Positions 22,048 to 34,071 are shown, counted from the first letter of the stretch. The stretch: DNA of 64,000 nucleotides from Sorex araneus (GCF_027595985.1 NC_073313.1:86348899-86412898), one strand, 5' to 3'. The notes: generated from the sequence alone by a model not told the origin. Program-made: numbers and translations.

Positions 22048-22573
22048 CCTTTAATCTTTTCAAGGATCAGTTTCTTCATGTATAATCTGTGGGTAACAAT
22101 AACAGCTAGCTCAGATGATGTGACTTGAACCTAGAAAGTTCTTTGTAAGCACGGTAACCATCACAGAGCAGGTGTAAGGCTTTGAAAGGTGAATAGGCTT
22201 TTCTCCCATTACACACACTAAGCCCAGTTAGCCCTTTGGCCTAAAAGAGGATTAAGTGACTGATGGCATGTTTGGGAGCCTAAGTTCGGAATGAATCCTT
22301 TGTGTGGAGCAAAACAGTGGAACCTTAAACAACTGAACCCATGAGTGTTTGAATGCTTATAAGGAAAGAAGCTTTGGAACAGAGCCAACTTTGTCATATT
22401 TCTTTACAAAAGAGAATTCCGCAATATCTGAGGGGGTAAATGCCACCAGAATTCCAATCAGTAATCTTATTGATTCAAATTCTGCCTCAGGTAACATAGC
22501 ACCTAGCACTAAGCAGGATTACAGTGGGTCTATGATCAGTGCAAGGCCCATACACATTTGCCTCACACCCAAA

Positions 22574-22750
22574 TATATATTTTTTACTTTTTTGGGTCAC
22601 ACCTGGCAATGCACAGGGGTTACTCCTGGCTCTGCACGCAGGAGTCATCCCTGGCAGTGCTCAGAGGACCATATGGGATGCTGGGACTCGAACCCAGGTC
22701 AGTCGCATGCAAGGCAAACGCCTTACCCACTGTACTATTGCTCCAGCACC
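22574..22750 (-). mobile_element. SOR-type SINE
   Basis: CACACCCAAATAT left and CACACTCAAATAT right (one mismatch) flank a near-consensus reverse copy. Confidence 0.88.
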
Positions 22751-22984
22751 ACACTCAAATATTTTATCTTACACAAAAAGAGATATGAAGATATGACTAA
22801 GTTAAATGATCTTAAGACCGGGAATTTCATGAATTATACAGGAAGTCCCATTGTAATCACAGGGGTTCTTGAAAGAGGGTGACAAGAAACAGAGTAAGAT
22901 AAAGGCATGAAATATGAAAGTAATGGTTATAGGGATGAGCTAAGGAGTGCAGGCATTCTCTAAAATAAGAAAAATGCAAGGAAG

Positions 22985-23145
22985 GGGACGGGGCAATAAT
23001 ACAGTGGGTAGGGCATTTGCCAAGCATGTGGCCAACTGGGTTTGATCCCCAGCACCCCAAAGAGTCCCCCAAGCACCGCTAGAAGTGATTCCTGAGTGCA
23101 GATCCAGGTGTAACACTTGGGCATTTCCAGATTCGGCCCCAAAAC
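22985..23145 (+). mobile_element. Old SOR-type SINE
   Basis: GGGACGGGGCAATAATACAGTGG head, core with CCCAAGCACCGCTAGAAGTG. Confidence 0.65.
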
Positions 23146-23207
23146 GAACAAATGATAATCAAAGAAATTATTTTCCCCTTTAGACTCTGGAAGAAAATCT
23201 GCCCTAT

Positions 23208-23652
23208 TGATATCTCTCTGGGCTTAGTTACTAAAATACTAAAATACAGAAACCCAAAACTGAGAGGCCGCTAAGTGTGGTCACTCGACCTCATACCTCT
23301 TTATCCTCAGCAATGGAAAACAAATTATCTAATGCTTCCTTTTCAGCAGGTCTGACTTTAGGGAGAGACTCTCCAAACAATAATAGTGAGTTTTGTTGAA
23401 ATATTGTATGCAATCAAAGTGAAAGTAAAGTGAAATTTATTAGTTACACAGGCGTGGGGGGGCTAAGGGTGGGGGGGCTAGGGGTGTGGGGGGTTAGGGG
23501 TGTGGGGGGGCGGGGTGGAGCTATACTGGGATTCTTGGTGGTGGAATATGAGCACTGGTGAAGGGATGGGTATTCGAGCATTGTATAACTGAGATTTAAA
23601 CCTGAAAACTTTGTAACTTTCCACATGGTGACTCAATAAAAAATTTAAAAAA
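23208..23652 (+). mobile_element. L1 3'-UTR insertion (5'-truncated L1)
   Basis: The 17-nt duplication AAGAAAATCTGCCCTAT lies at 23191-23207 and 23653-23669. The insert carries the L1 3' UTR with a G-rich, T-punctuated stretch (23455-23515) and ends in CTCAATAAA plus an A-rich tail. It interrupts an older MLT1-like LTR. Confidence 0.85.
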
Positions 23653-23689
23653 AAGAAAATCTGCCCTATCAACACTTTGATTTTTCCAT

Positions 23690-23800
23690 ATAAGACTCAC
23701 TTCAGACATCTGATATGGAGAAGTCTAGGAAAATGCCTTTTCATTGTTTTAAGCCACTAAATTTGTGGTAGTATATCACAGCAGCATAATTAAATGAATA
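23690..23800 (+). mobile_element. MLT1-like LTR 3' end
   Basis: TTGTTTTAAGCCACTAAATTTGTGGTA is diagnostic of the MaLR LTR end (plus strand). Its 5' portion probably lies left of the L1 insertion at 23208. Confidence 0.55.
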
Positions 23801-24039
23801 CAGCCAGGTATTTGAGAGTATGAGAGAATAAAGGACAACTTGAATGTGCATACATATTACCTAGATATCTTGTTTAAATGAAGACTCTACTTGAATAGGT
23901 CTTAGGCAGGGTCTGAGCTTTTGAATTATACCAAGATCTCAGATAATACCAATGCTTCAGATCCGATCCATACTATGTTTAACAAGGAACAAGAAGACAC
24001 TCAATTATACCCGTGTAACATTTTACAATTAATTCATGG

Positions 24040-24240
24040 AAGCTGCTTCAAACCCATAATGCATCATTTTATCATCCCCACAACTGTGTGAAGTAGGAAT
24101 TATTGTTCCCATGTCACATCTGAGGGAATCCAATGAGATGACACATTTGTATAAAATCAGAAATCATGTTGGGCCAGCCCCCAAATGTTTTAACTACAGA
24201 GCTCATGCTTTTGCCATTGGAAACAATGGCAAAATTTTGT
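24040..24240 (-). repeat. MIR SINE relic
   Basis: The plus strand reads as a reverse MIR: ATCATTTTATCATCCCCACAA, TAGGAATTATTGTTCCCATG, CAGAGCTCATGCTTTTG. Confidence 0.6.
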
Positions 24241-24289
24241 TCTCGAGTCTGGCAGAATTATCATAGTGATTTGAAGAGCTTCCTTTGGG

Positions 24290-25620
24290 GGGTTGGGGTA
24301 TGGGCCACACCTGGCAGTACTACTCCTTGATTGTTGCTTTCTAGTTGATATGTTGTTTTCTCGTGGTGATTGGGGGATAATACCAGGCTGTGAAATGAAC
24401 TCAGGGCTCTCCAATGCGAAGCAAGTATTCCAGCCCTTTATATGCCTAGCCTAAGGAGTTGTTTTTAAACTTAAAATTTTATTAAGGAGGTATTTTGTTT
24501 GTTTGGGGCCACACTCAATGGTGCTCAGGGCCTACACATGTCTCTGTGTTCAGGAATCACTGCTGGCACTTGGGGGACCAAGTGGGGTTCCAGGAATGAA
24601 TTCATGTCAGCTGTGTGCAAGGTCAATGCCCTGCCCAAACTACTATTGCTCCGGCCCCAGGAGAATTTCTTTAAGGAAAAAAATGTAGGGCAAATTCTCT
24701 GTACATTTTTTTATCTAGAAATGCACATTCATCACTGCAGTCATGATTCAAGTTAGATATACTTGTGTCCCTGTGTCTACCCTTCTATAGAACGACACAG
24801 CCACACACAACTCTAGTGCAGAGCATATACTCAATCTTCTTAGATGGAACAGAAATTACCATTTGCCCTTTTATTTATTAATTAATTGGTTTTGGTTTAG
24901 GGGCCACATCTGGCAGTGCTCATGTTTACTCCTGGATCTGCCCACAGAAATTACTCCTGCAGTGCGCAGGTGACTATTGGAAATGCCAAGGATTTAACCC
25001 AGGTCATCTGTGCAAGGCAAATGCCCTACCCACTATAGTTCTGGCCCTTGGTGTGTCCTTTTTACGGAAGGCTATCTGAGATTTCATCTCATCTGAGGAC
25101 TCAATGTAGCCTTCCCATTAGATTACTGGTAAAGTACTGGGTCAGGTTTGGTATCTGCCTATTTTGCCTCCCTGCACTTAGCCAGCATCTGAGCTCTGAT
25201 TCTCCAGAACATGCTCGATATGCCACCAACTATACCAGATGTCAAAGTGTCACTCTCACCACCTCCCTGAGAAACACTTAAAACTCTAGCTACAGAGGTC
25301 ACACCCCAACACTAACAATTCCAGAATCTCTTGTTGTATGACTGAAATATCAATAGTTTGGGGAAATCACTGAGTGGTTCCAATACACACAAAAGGGTAA
25401 AGAACCACCACAAAAAAGCAGTGGTTTTCTTTTTTTTTTTTGAGGGACTGATTTGGGCCACAATCAGTGATTATCAGGGCTTACTCTTGGCTCTGCACTT
25501 AGTTACTACTCCTACCAGAACTCTGGGGGAGGCATTTAGGGTGCTGGGGATCAAATCCTCAAATCCAGGACAGTTGCATGCAAGGCCCTATTCACTGTAC
25601 TCTCTCTCCATCCCCCAAAG
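24290..25620 (-). mobile_element. Four old SOR-type SINEs
   Basis: Reverse copies at about 24290-24435, 24495-24662, 24890-25050 and 25440-25620, each with a recognisable reverse core and GCTCC-type end. Confidence 0.65.
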
Positions 25621-25664
25621 CATTAATTTTCAAATTCAAGTCTTACAGCCAGCAGTATTCTACC

Positions 25665-25810
25665 ACCCCATAATTGTCAGAAATGCAGGTTCTTGGGCCC
25701 ATCCCAGGCTGAATGGATCTGAAGCTCTGGGAGTGGGATCCAAGACTCTGGGTTCTAACAAGCCCTCCAGGTGATTCTGATATTTCTGATTCTGAGTATG
25801 GGCTTGTAAC
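25665..25810 (+). repeat. MER5A-like hAT DNA transposon relic
   Basis: CAGAAATGCAGGTTCTTGGG, CTCTGGGAGTGGGATCC and TAACAAGCCCTCCAGGTGAT are successive MER5A blocks. Confidence 0.65.
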
Positions 25811-27199
25811 ATAACCATCTAACTCCACACAATGAGGCACAGTAACAGAAATAAATCTTAGATCTCAGTAAAAAATTAAGCAAGTGTCATGCACCTGAAA
25901 TGGGCTTTTTGCTGCATGTACCAAACAATAACTGCTCTCAAGTAGATGACTAGAAGACCAAGTTTCCACTTTATAGCCCTTTTGAATCTTTGTAAGAGGC
26001 ACATCTGCCAATGGCCCCCTCAAACTGTCAAAATATCCTGGAATAGAATATTTATTTTGCACCCTGTGCCTCGCTCTCCACTCCCTCAGTTAAAAAACTA
26101 ACGTTGTCCATTTGTGCTCTCACTGGAACTGAGTAAATAAGCTTCTAACAGCTCTTTTCCAGACACCTCTCTTATTGGTATCCAAGATAAGAGTAGCTGT
26201 CAAAAAGTTAGTTCCAATGTGCGCAGTCTAAAATCGGAGCGACCTTATACTGCTGCCCTAAAGCAGAGTACAGCTCACCCACCCCAGCACCACCATACGC
26301 TGGCAAAACCTAACAAGTCCTTTCCCTCTGCAATGAAAATTTTCCCAAGTCAACACTAGAGCATTCCTCACCTTCCCATCTGATGCTCCAGAGACAAACA
26401 GGTTCAAAAGAAGCAAGGCTGGGTGCCATAAATCACAAGTGGCAATCCAACATGGTGAAGAAAACTGTTTCAATGGACTCAAAAGTTCACAACAGACAGC
26501 AGCTTCAGATACGGAAAGGGTTCCATTCTAAACTGAATGACATATATTAAGTGTCCTACCCTTCTAAATCCTTAACACACAGTTTCGATGAATGTAAAAA
26601 AGAACGACATACCCTTGAATTGAGGACTTAGGAGCCCTACATAAGAAACAGCTTAACACCCATATTCACTGTATCACTGTATCAGTGTCTTCCCGTTGTT
26701 CATCGATTTGCTCAAGTGGGTGCCAGTAACATCTCCATTCGTCCCTGTCACATGCTAACACCCACATTAACTCTCCTTAAAGTATGCTGGACCCTGAAAT
26801 AACTTGCTTGCCCTGACTTGCCATATCACTGATTATTGATCACCTTGCTTGACTAAAAGCAACCATAATAATAACTGAGAATAAGTTACTAAGCAATTGC
26901 TTAATAAGCTGAAATTCGTTTTTCAGCTAGTACTTGATCAAAGATTGGGTGGGGAGTGGACACTTTTTATCAACCTCTGAATACAAAATGTGATTCATGT
27001 CAATTATGTCTTCTGCCAGACAGGAGACCTGACTCATGTCCCAGTCTCTCCAAACATAGCCCTTGAAGCATCAATGAATGCAGAGAGCCTGGTGAGAAGT
27101 CGTGCACCAGGTACTTAGGAGTTGTCTGGTAACTTGGTTGTTGAAAGGGGAGAAACTAACTCAGGCTCAGGGGAGAGGACATCTGCCCTTTGATTGCTG
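25810..27199. other. Apparently unique sequence upstream of the GPR119 remnant
   Basis: Apart from a SINE tail at 26680-26765 I see no repeat and no trace of GPR119 TM1-TM5. The breakpoint of the missing receptor sequence is near 27190-27200, and no SINE or L1 lies at it. Confidence 0.5.
26680..26765 (-). mobile_element. Second-type SINE, 3' part only
   Basis: Plus-strand CGTTGTTCATCGATTTGCTC and GTGCCAGTAACATCTCCATT match the reverse tail and distal body. It lies about 430 bp upstream of the GPR119 remnant. Confidence 0.65.
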
Positions 27200-27545
27200 C
27201 TTTCGAAGAGCTGACTGTTCTGTGACTGTTCTAATTGGAAGCTTCATTCTGTCTTGGACTCCATTCCTTATCACGGGCATTGTGCAAGTGGCCTGCCAAG
27301 ATTGCCACCTCTACATAGTGTTGGAACGGTACCTGTGGCTGCTCGGTGTGGGCAATTCTCTACTCAACCCACTGTTCTATGCCTATTGGCAGAAGGAGGT
27401 GAGGCAGCAGCTCTACCAGCTGGCTGTAGGAATCAAGAAGGGGATTGCCTCACTGCTTCTCTTCCTCTCAGCCAGGGATCATGGCCCAGAGGGACCCAGA
27501 GGAAGCTCCTGTCATATCACCACTATCTCCTAGCTTCATGGCTAA
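27200..27545 (+). pseudogene. GPR119: GPR119 remnant: TM6, TM7 and C-terminal tail only
   Basis: GPR119 is normally an intronless G-protein-coupled receptor of about 335 residues that senses oleoylethanolamide-type lipids in enteroendocrine and beta cells. Here an open frame gives [20 protein letters not shown] (TM6 with the SWTP kink) and, after loop 3, [20 protein letters not shown] (TM7, NPxxY as NPLFY), then the tail ending ...SSCHITTIS. Homology fades at about 27200, where the alignment I remember needs a small net insertion. Nothing resembling TM1-TM5 lies upstream or elsewhere in the window. At the 3' end a TAG at 27531-27533 replaces the last codons, while GGCTAAG at the expected ancestral stop is still visible at 27540-27546. 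The 143-codon frame beginning at 27102 has 33 unrelated leading residues. Position and strand match human synteny between SLC25A14 and RBMX2. Confidence 0.85.
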
Positions 27546-27752
27546 GAAATACGGTAAGGGCAGAGAAGTTTCAAAGTAACTCTCCCTCCCTTACCCCCGC
27601 CAGCCCCACTCTGAACCAGGAGATCATATGGAGCTAGTGGAATATGAACACTTACTTCAGGCTATTTACCCCACCCAACCCCATTGTCTGTTTCCCCAAG
27701 TAAAGGAGGTAAGATGCTGACTTTTTCCTTGAATCACTTTTCCCATTTGAAA

Positions 27753-27757
<5 letters not shown>

Positions 27758-27812
<55 letters not shown>
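27758..27812 (+). repeat. (CT)n microsatellite
   Basis: About 27 uninterrupted CT units, about 215 bp downstream of the GPR119 remnant. Confidence 0.93.
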
Positions 27813-27815
<3 letters not shown>

Positions 27816-27861
27816 CCATTTTCCCTTTTTTTGCAATATGCCTGATTCTCCTATACTGGTA

Positions 27862-28122
27862 GCACTGTACCACTGTACAGTGGTAGCACTGTAGCATGTT
27901 GTTCATGGATTTGCTCGAGTGGGCACCAGTAACGTCTCCATTGTGAGACTTGTTACTGTTTTTGGCATATCGAATACGCCACGGGTAGCTTGCCAGGCTT
28001 TGCCGTGCGGGCGGGATACTCTCAGTAGCTTGCCGGGCTCTCCGAGAGGGACAGAGGAATCAAACCCGGGTTTGCCGCATGCAAGGCAAACACCCTACCC
28101 ACTGTGCTATCGCTCCAGCCTG
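27862..28122 (-). mobile_element. Second SINE type, full length
   Basis: The 12-nt CCTATACTGGTA lies at 27850-27861 and 28123-28134. The element reads in reverse, from the tail repeat (GCACTGTACCACTGTAC) to the head ending GCTCCAGCC. The tail is again a short repeat, not poly(A). Confidence 0.82.
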
Positions 28123-28379
28123 CCTATACTGGTATACTCACTTAGAGTAGTATTTCTCAACCAGCGGCCGTATGGCCTCCTGTTTCTTTCCAGGATATTA
28201 CAAGATGGACATAGGTGAAAATTATGTCAGTGGGGGAGGAGGTGAGCACAACATAAGAGTATAGGACCAACTAGTAGGCTAGGGGGCGACAGGAAGGAAA
28301 CAAAGTAAAAGGGATTAACAGTCAGAAAAAGATCAAGAAACAATGACTTAAAATAGGAAACGACCACTGGAAAAAATGC

Positions 28380-28710
28380 TTAAAAATCAAGCCCTGGAGC
28401 CAGAGAGATAGAATAGTACAAGAGGTAGTTGTCTGCCTTACATGTGATCAATTCTGTCTTGAAACTCCCGTACTATTTTTTGGGGGGGTCACACCCAGTG
28501 ATGCTCAGGGGTTACACCTGGATATGTGCTCATGGGACCATATGAAATGCCAAGGGTAGAATCCAAGTTGGCCACATACAAAGCAAATGCCTTGCCAACT
28601 CTATTTTCTCTCTGGACCCAACCCCAGCAGCATATATAGTCCCCCAATCATCAGCAGGAGTACCTCCTTAACACAGTGTAGAGTAAGTCCTGAACACTGC
28701 TGGATGTGTC
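28380..28710. mobile_element. Old SINE fragments
   Basis: A plus-strand head at about 28390-28475 is interrupted by a reverse copy at about 28478-28615, and the plus-strand core resumes at 28620-28710. Confidence 0.5.
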
Positions 28711-28993
28711 CCCAAAAATTTTCAAAACATACAGTACTACTTTCCCTCCACCGAAATACTTTATAATCAAATTCTATCTTTGACAACACTAGAGCAGCAG
28801 CGTCCAAGAAAAATACAGTGAAATCCACATAAAACATAAATGTTCTAGCAGCCATGTCAAAAAGGTTTTAAAATAAGGGAATAAAAAGAAATAGGCAAAA
28901 GAACAAACAAAGCTAATGTGTTACTTCATTTAACCCAAAATACTCAAAATGTTATTTTGATATTCAACACTTTATACAAAATTATTACAATTT

Positions 28994-29166
28994 GAGGCTG
29001 GAGCAATAGCATAGTGGGCAGGGCGTTTGCCTTGCACACGGCCGACCCAGGTTCGATTCCTAGCATCCCATATGGTCCCCTGAGCATGTCCAGGGGTAAT
29101 TCCTGAGTGCAGTGCCAGGAGAAAACCCTGTGTATCGCCAGGTGTGAAACAAAAAGAAAAAAATAC
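28994..29166 (+). mobile_element. SOR-type SINE
   Basis: The 18-nt ACAAAATTATTACAATTT at 28976-28993 recurs with one mismatch at 29167-29184. Confidence 0.9.
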
Positions 29167-29465
29167 ACAAAATCATTACAATTTTTGTCATACTAAATCT
29201 TCATAATATAGTATATATTACAGAACATCTCAATTCAAATGAGCCATATTTCAAATTTTGTATAGCCACATGTGCCCATATTAAGCAATACAGAACTAAG
29301 AAAATGATGATTTCTTCTTTTAAATCATTTACTATAGTGATCACTTTGTAAAGTGGAGAGTACCACCCTCCATGATGTAAATCATAGATGTATCTGGAAA
29401 AAATGTAGGAACCAGGATGAGGGTCCAAGTTTGTTTCCATGCTGGTGATTAAGAAAAGAGTGTTT

Positions 29466-29636
29466 TGGGGCTGGAGCAATTAATTGTATAGCGGATAGGG
29501 CATTTGCCTTGCATGCAGCCAACCCAGGTTCAATTCCCAGTGTCCCATATGGCCCCCCAAGCACCGCCAGGATAATCCCTGAGAGCATGAGCCTGGAGTA
29601 ACCTCTGTGCATAACTGTGTGACCCAAAAAGCAAAA
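29466..29636 (+). mobile_element. SOR-type SINE
   Basis: The 12-nt AAAAGAGTGTTT lies at 29454-29465 and 29637-29648. A small TTAATTG insertion in the A-box region. Confidence 0.88.
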
Positions 29637-30033
29637 AAAAGAGTGTTTCTTTAAGAAATAGCTGACTTTGTGATTATTGCTGCTCCTGTTCCAGTCTCTA
29701 AAATACTATTTTGTGTACCTTCCCATCAGTTGCAGCATATGTCATCAGTAGCTACTTGCTGATGTCATTGCTGAACTACAAAGTCTGAGTAATTAGGAGG
29801 GAGGAAAGGGCACAGGACTAGAGAACATGGTACAAATGTAGGCACTGCCAAACTTACCACAGTGAAACCACTTTGCTCATCAGTTTAACCTTCTTCCATG
29901 TACTCCCAATTCTGCATATTCCTAAGAAACTAAGTTACATAAGATGATGCCACCAAAATGTCAGAGGAGATCAGTTGCAGAGTTCGTGCTCTATCCTACT
30001 TTCTGTGGGTATAGAAAATGTCTTGGCATTTCA

Positions 30034-31057
30034 AAAAGGCACATGAAAAAGTACTCTACATCACTAATCATCAGAGAGATACAGATCAAAACAACCACGA
30101 GATACCACCTCACACCACAGAGTCTAGCACACATCCAAAAGAACAACAGCAACCGCTGTTGGAGAGGATGTGGGAAGAAAGGGACCCTTCTACACTACTG
30201 GTGGGAATGTCGACTCGTTCAGCCCTTTTGGAAAACAATATGGACGATTCTCAAAAAACTAGAGGTTGAGCTCCCATTTGACCCAGCAATACCACTGCTG
30301 GGAATATATCCCAGAGAGGCAAAAAAGTATAGTCGAAAGGACATCTGCACTTATATGTTCATCGCAGCACTGTTTACAATAGCCAGAATCTGGAAAAAAA
30401 CCAAATGCCCTAGAACGGATGACTGGTTGAGGAAACTTTGGTACATCTATACAATGGAATACTATGCAGCTGTTAGAAAAAAGGAGATCATGAATTTTGT
30501 ATATAAGTGGATCAGCATGGAAAGTTTCATGCTGAGTAAAATGAGTCAGAAAGAGAGAGACAGACATAGAAAGATTGCACTCATCTATGGTATATAGAAT
30601 AACAGAGTGGGAGACTAACACCCAAGAATTGTAGAAATAAGTACCAGTAGCTTGACTCCATGGTTTGGAGGCTGGCCTCACATTCTGGGGAAAGGGCAAC
30701 TCCGAGGAGGGATCACCAACTATAATGTAGTCGAAGGCCATGCGGGGGAAGGGAGTTGCAGGCTGAATGAGGGCTAGAGACTGAGCACAGTGGCCACTCA
30801 ACACCTTTATTGCAAACCACAACAGCTAATTAGAGAGAGAGAACAGAAGGGAATGCCCTGACACAGTGGCAGGGTGGGGTGGGGAGAGATGGGTTTGGGG
30901 AGGGTGGGAGGGATGATGGGTTTACTGGTGGTGGAGAATGGGCACTGGTGAAGGGATGGGTTCTCAAACCGTGTATGAGGGAAACATGAGCACAAAATTG
31001 TATAAATCTGTAACTGTACCCTTACGGTTATTCACTAATTAAAAATTTTAAAAAAGT
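30034..31057 (+). mobile_element. 5'-truncated L1 (ORF2 end and 3' UTR)
   Basis: The 14-nt duplication GTCTTGGCATTTCA lies at 30020-30033 and 31058-31071. The insert begins in ORF2 ([20 protein letters not shown]) and runs in frame to a stop near 30597, then a 3' UTR and A-rich tail. It is the same L1 subfamily as the copies at 18559 and 37673 but more diverged. Confidence 0.9.
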
Positions 31058-31167
31058 CTTGGCATTTCAGAATTATGCTTAGTCTCCCACAGGCAACTCT
31101 GGCAGCATATATACAAGAACAGGATGGGGAAGGAACCCAGTAATTGTTGTCAGCCTTCCAGAGGTTC

Positions 31168-31348
31168 CCTGGAATCCTTTTTTTGCTTTTGGGTCACAAC
31201 GGGTGGTTCTCAGGGCTTATTCTGGCTCTGCACTAGGGGATCACTCCTGGGAGAGATCAGGGATTCATATAGGGTGTTGGGGATTGAATCTGAGTCGGCC
31301 ACGTGCTAGGCAAATGCCCTACTCACTACACTATTGCTCTGGACCCAG
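31168..31348 (-). mobile_element. Old SOR-type SINE
   Basis: Reverse copy from TTTTTGCTTTTGGGTCACAAC to CTATTGCTCTGGACCC. Confidence 0.68.
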
Positions 31349-32305
31349 CAATCCTTTCTTTAAACTCCTGATTTCCACAAAGTTTTTCTCTTAAGGCCCT
31401 AAAAGATTATCTCCCTAGAGAGCTGCTGAGTGGATAACAAAAGGGGCAAGAAGAAACCAAAACAGTCTGAATTAATTTATCTGGGATTTGGTGCCAGAAC
31501 TACTTTGAAAGGTCAACCCTCAATATCTCTTAAATGACGCTCTTTATATTCATTTAAGTCCACTGTTTAATGGTTAATTCCAAGAGTCCTGTGAAAGTTT
31601 TTCATGCAAATCTCAAACAATAATGTTCAGAATCTGAATGGAATCTGGCCTTAGAAAGGTGGCACCATACCATACTGCTTTTCACTTGGGTTTTAGTTCC
31701 CTTTATTCTTAGATTCCTAGCTTACTTTCATAAGTTTCTCTGAAATCATTGATGATCAATTTTAATTTCCATACTCTTGAAAATTCCATCTACTCTTAGC
31801 GGTCTGTCTTCAATCCAGGGACCTGTCTCTTACTGATCAGTTCTAATACACATCAATTCTTCTTTGGTAGATCTTTTTGCAATTGTTCTGCTTACCACTC
31901 TGACCCAGAAGAGAACCCAGCTTGCCTTCACTATAGTAAGTAGGCTTTATGTTTCCTACAACAGAACTTTTTGGCTTTTAAGTGGATGCTGGAACTCAAT
32001 ATTCTGTGAAGTCCTGAGCATTCAGCAAGTATAAGTTATGCCATCAATAAGGCACACTCTTGGACTGGGCTTTGAGTTACTGGGAATGAGATAAAACAGT
32101 TACTGGGTATAGAGACAAAATTGAAGGCAGCTTCAAACCAATGTCATCCTTACTGCTGGTTCTAAACTTAGTTCCCTAGCCTTACTACAAAGGACCAATT
32201 CTGCCAAGTTAGTACTAGCAAAGTAAAATAGAAATTGGTTTAATAACAGGAGAAAGACATGAGCTGAGGAGGGAGAGACAACTGGTGTGTTACTATGTTC
32301 GGTCT
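31349..32305. other. Intergenic, unrecognised
   Basis: Nearly 1 kb without SINE, L1 or coding signal that I can identify. It may be unique sequence. Confidence 0.4.
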
Positions 32306-32322
32306 CAGAAACCGTTATTCTT

Positions 32323-32498
32323 TTTTTTTTTTTTTGCTTTTTGGGTCACACCCAGCGATGCTCAGGGGTTTCTCCTGGCTTTGCACTCAGGAATTACTCC
32401 TGGCAGTGCTTGGGGGACCATATGGGATGCCGGGGATCGAACCCGGGTCGGCCACGTGCAAGGCAAACACCCTACCCGCTGTGCTATCGCTCCAGCCC
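32323..32498 (-). mobile_element. SOR-type SINE, young
   Basis: The 17-nt CAGAAACCGTTATTCTT lies at 32306-32322 and 32499-32515, perfectly conserved. B box GGTTCGATCCC on the minus strand. Confidence 0.94.
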
Positions 32499-32539
32499 CA
32501 GAAACCGTTATTCTTAAGAGTCAGAATGTGCATAGGAAA

Positions 32540-32740
32540 GTTCATCAGCTTTGAAGTCAAAATACGTGCTAAGTTATGATTTAACCATTTAATCCCCAAA
32601 GATACACTTCATTCATTTATAAAATAGCGGCTCAGATGCCAATCTCATATGGTTATAGTGAGAACACAAATAATAGATGTGAAAATGCCTAGAAAACTAT
32701 AGCATATTATTAGTGCTGAGAACATTTTTGTTCTCTTCCT
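32540..32740 (+). repeat. MIR relic
   Basis: A diverged MIR order: a SINE core-like TTTGAAGTCA, then ATTTATAAAATAG, CTCATATGGTTATAGTGAG, ATGCCTAGAAAACTATAGC. Confidence 0.5.
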
Positions 32741-32802
32741 CTTCCTGACAAATTCTGAAGAATAATGAAATATTCAGCTGCCCAATTTAAGGGAGTCTGT
32801 CT

Positions 32803-32990
32803 GGGCTGGAGCAATAGCACAGCGGGTAGGGCATTTGCCTTGCACGCACCAGACCCAGGTTTGATTCACAGCATCCCATATGGTCACTTGAGCACCACCA
32901 GGGGTAGTTCCTGAGTGCAGAGCCAGGAGTAACACCTGTGCATCTCCGGGTGTGACCCAAAAAGCCCCCCCCAAAAAAACACTTATTATG
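32803..32990 (+). mobile_element. SOR-type SINE
   Basis: Head GGGCTGGAGCAATAGCACAGCG to GTGTGACCCAAAAAGCCCCCCC. Confidence 0.85.
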
Positions 32991-33392
32991 TAAAATCCAG
33001 AACATCACGTGAATATTTCCAGGTCCTTAAGTACCATTATGGAATGATTTGTAAAATGGTTTTGCTTTTCTCTCACCCCTAAATTTTATTAAAGCACCCC
33101 AATTCACAATACTGTTAATGGTAGTTTCATGCATACAACATTCCAACAGCACACTATCACCATCATCCCTCTGCCAATGTCTCAAGGTCCCTTCCTACCC
33201 CTTTGACAAACTGTTGACCAACTCTCAAGTTCTGCTGCAAGTGGTCATTTGTTGTTCTTTATTTCCCTTTCTCTCTTCTATTAATAATTTATTTTTTAAT
33301 TGGAGGCACCATGATTTACAACACTGCTAGTGATAGGACTTTGTGCACACAACCTTCCAACACCACATCCTCCACCCAAGTTTCAGCTTCCG

Positions 33393-33512
33393 AGGCCGGA
33401 GCAATAGTAGACAGGTCTACCCAGATTTGGTCCCTGGAATCCCATACAGACCCCCAAGCACCACCAGGAGTAACTCCTAAGTATCACTGGGTGTGACCAA
33501 CCTCCGAAAAAA
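33393..33512 (+). mobile_element. SOR-type SINE fragment
   Basis: GGCCGGAGCAATAGTAGACAGG, an internal deletion, then ACCACCAGGAGTAACTCC. Confidence 0.6.
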
Positions 33513-33906
33513 ACACATACACAAAACCAAGTGTCAGTTGCCCTCCACAGTGCCTCAGGGTCTCCTCTCAACTATCTACCTTCTCCCACCTGCTGTTGGT
33601 GAGCCCAGTTCTGTACACGTTCTCAGTTTCTATTGTCGACGGTTCTTTCTTCTTTCCACATTGTTTCTTTATACATAAGAGAAACTATTCTGTCTGTATT
33701 TCTCCTTATCCTTTTCACTTCACTCAGCATGATACCCTGTAGTTCCATCTATCTAGTGGGAAATGCATGATTTCATCTTATACCTGAGTATCATTCCCTT
33801 GTGTACATGAATTATTTTTCGTGATTACTAAACAAACAGGATAAATAAGGTTGCATATAGTACATTATGCATATAATGAGTAAGGCACAGCTCAAAACTC
33901 AATTGT

Positions 33907-34071
33907 GGGGCTGGAGCAATAGTACAGAAGTTAGGGCATTTGCTTTGCACGTAGCTGACCCAGGTTCAGTCCCTGGCATCCCATTTGGTCCCCCAAGTAG
34001 TAATTCCTGAGCATGCAGCCAGGAGTAACACCTGGGCTTCGCTGGGTGTGACCCAAAAAGAAAAAAAACCT
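33907..34071 (+). mobile_element. SOR-type SINE
   Basis: CTCAATTG flanks both sides (33899-33906 and 34071-34078). The core lacks about 12 bp. It lies just left of the 34154 retroposon. Confidence 0.82.

Noticed and set aside
27254-27637. 127-codon plus-strand frame
   Set aside because: Shadow of the GPR119 remnant in another frame.
27758-27812. Regular repeats as a CRISPR array
   Set aside because: The genome is mammalian and the tandem repeats are microsatellites without spacers.
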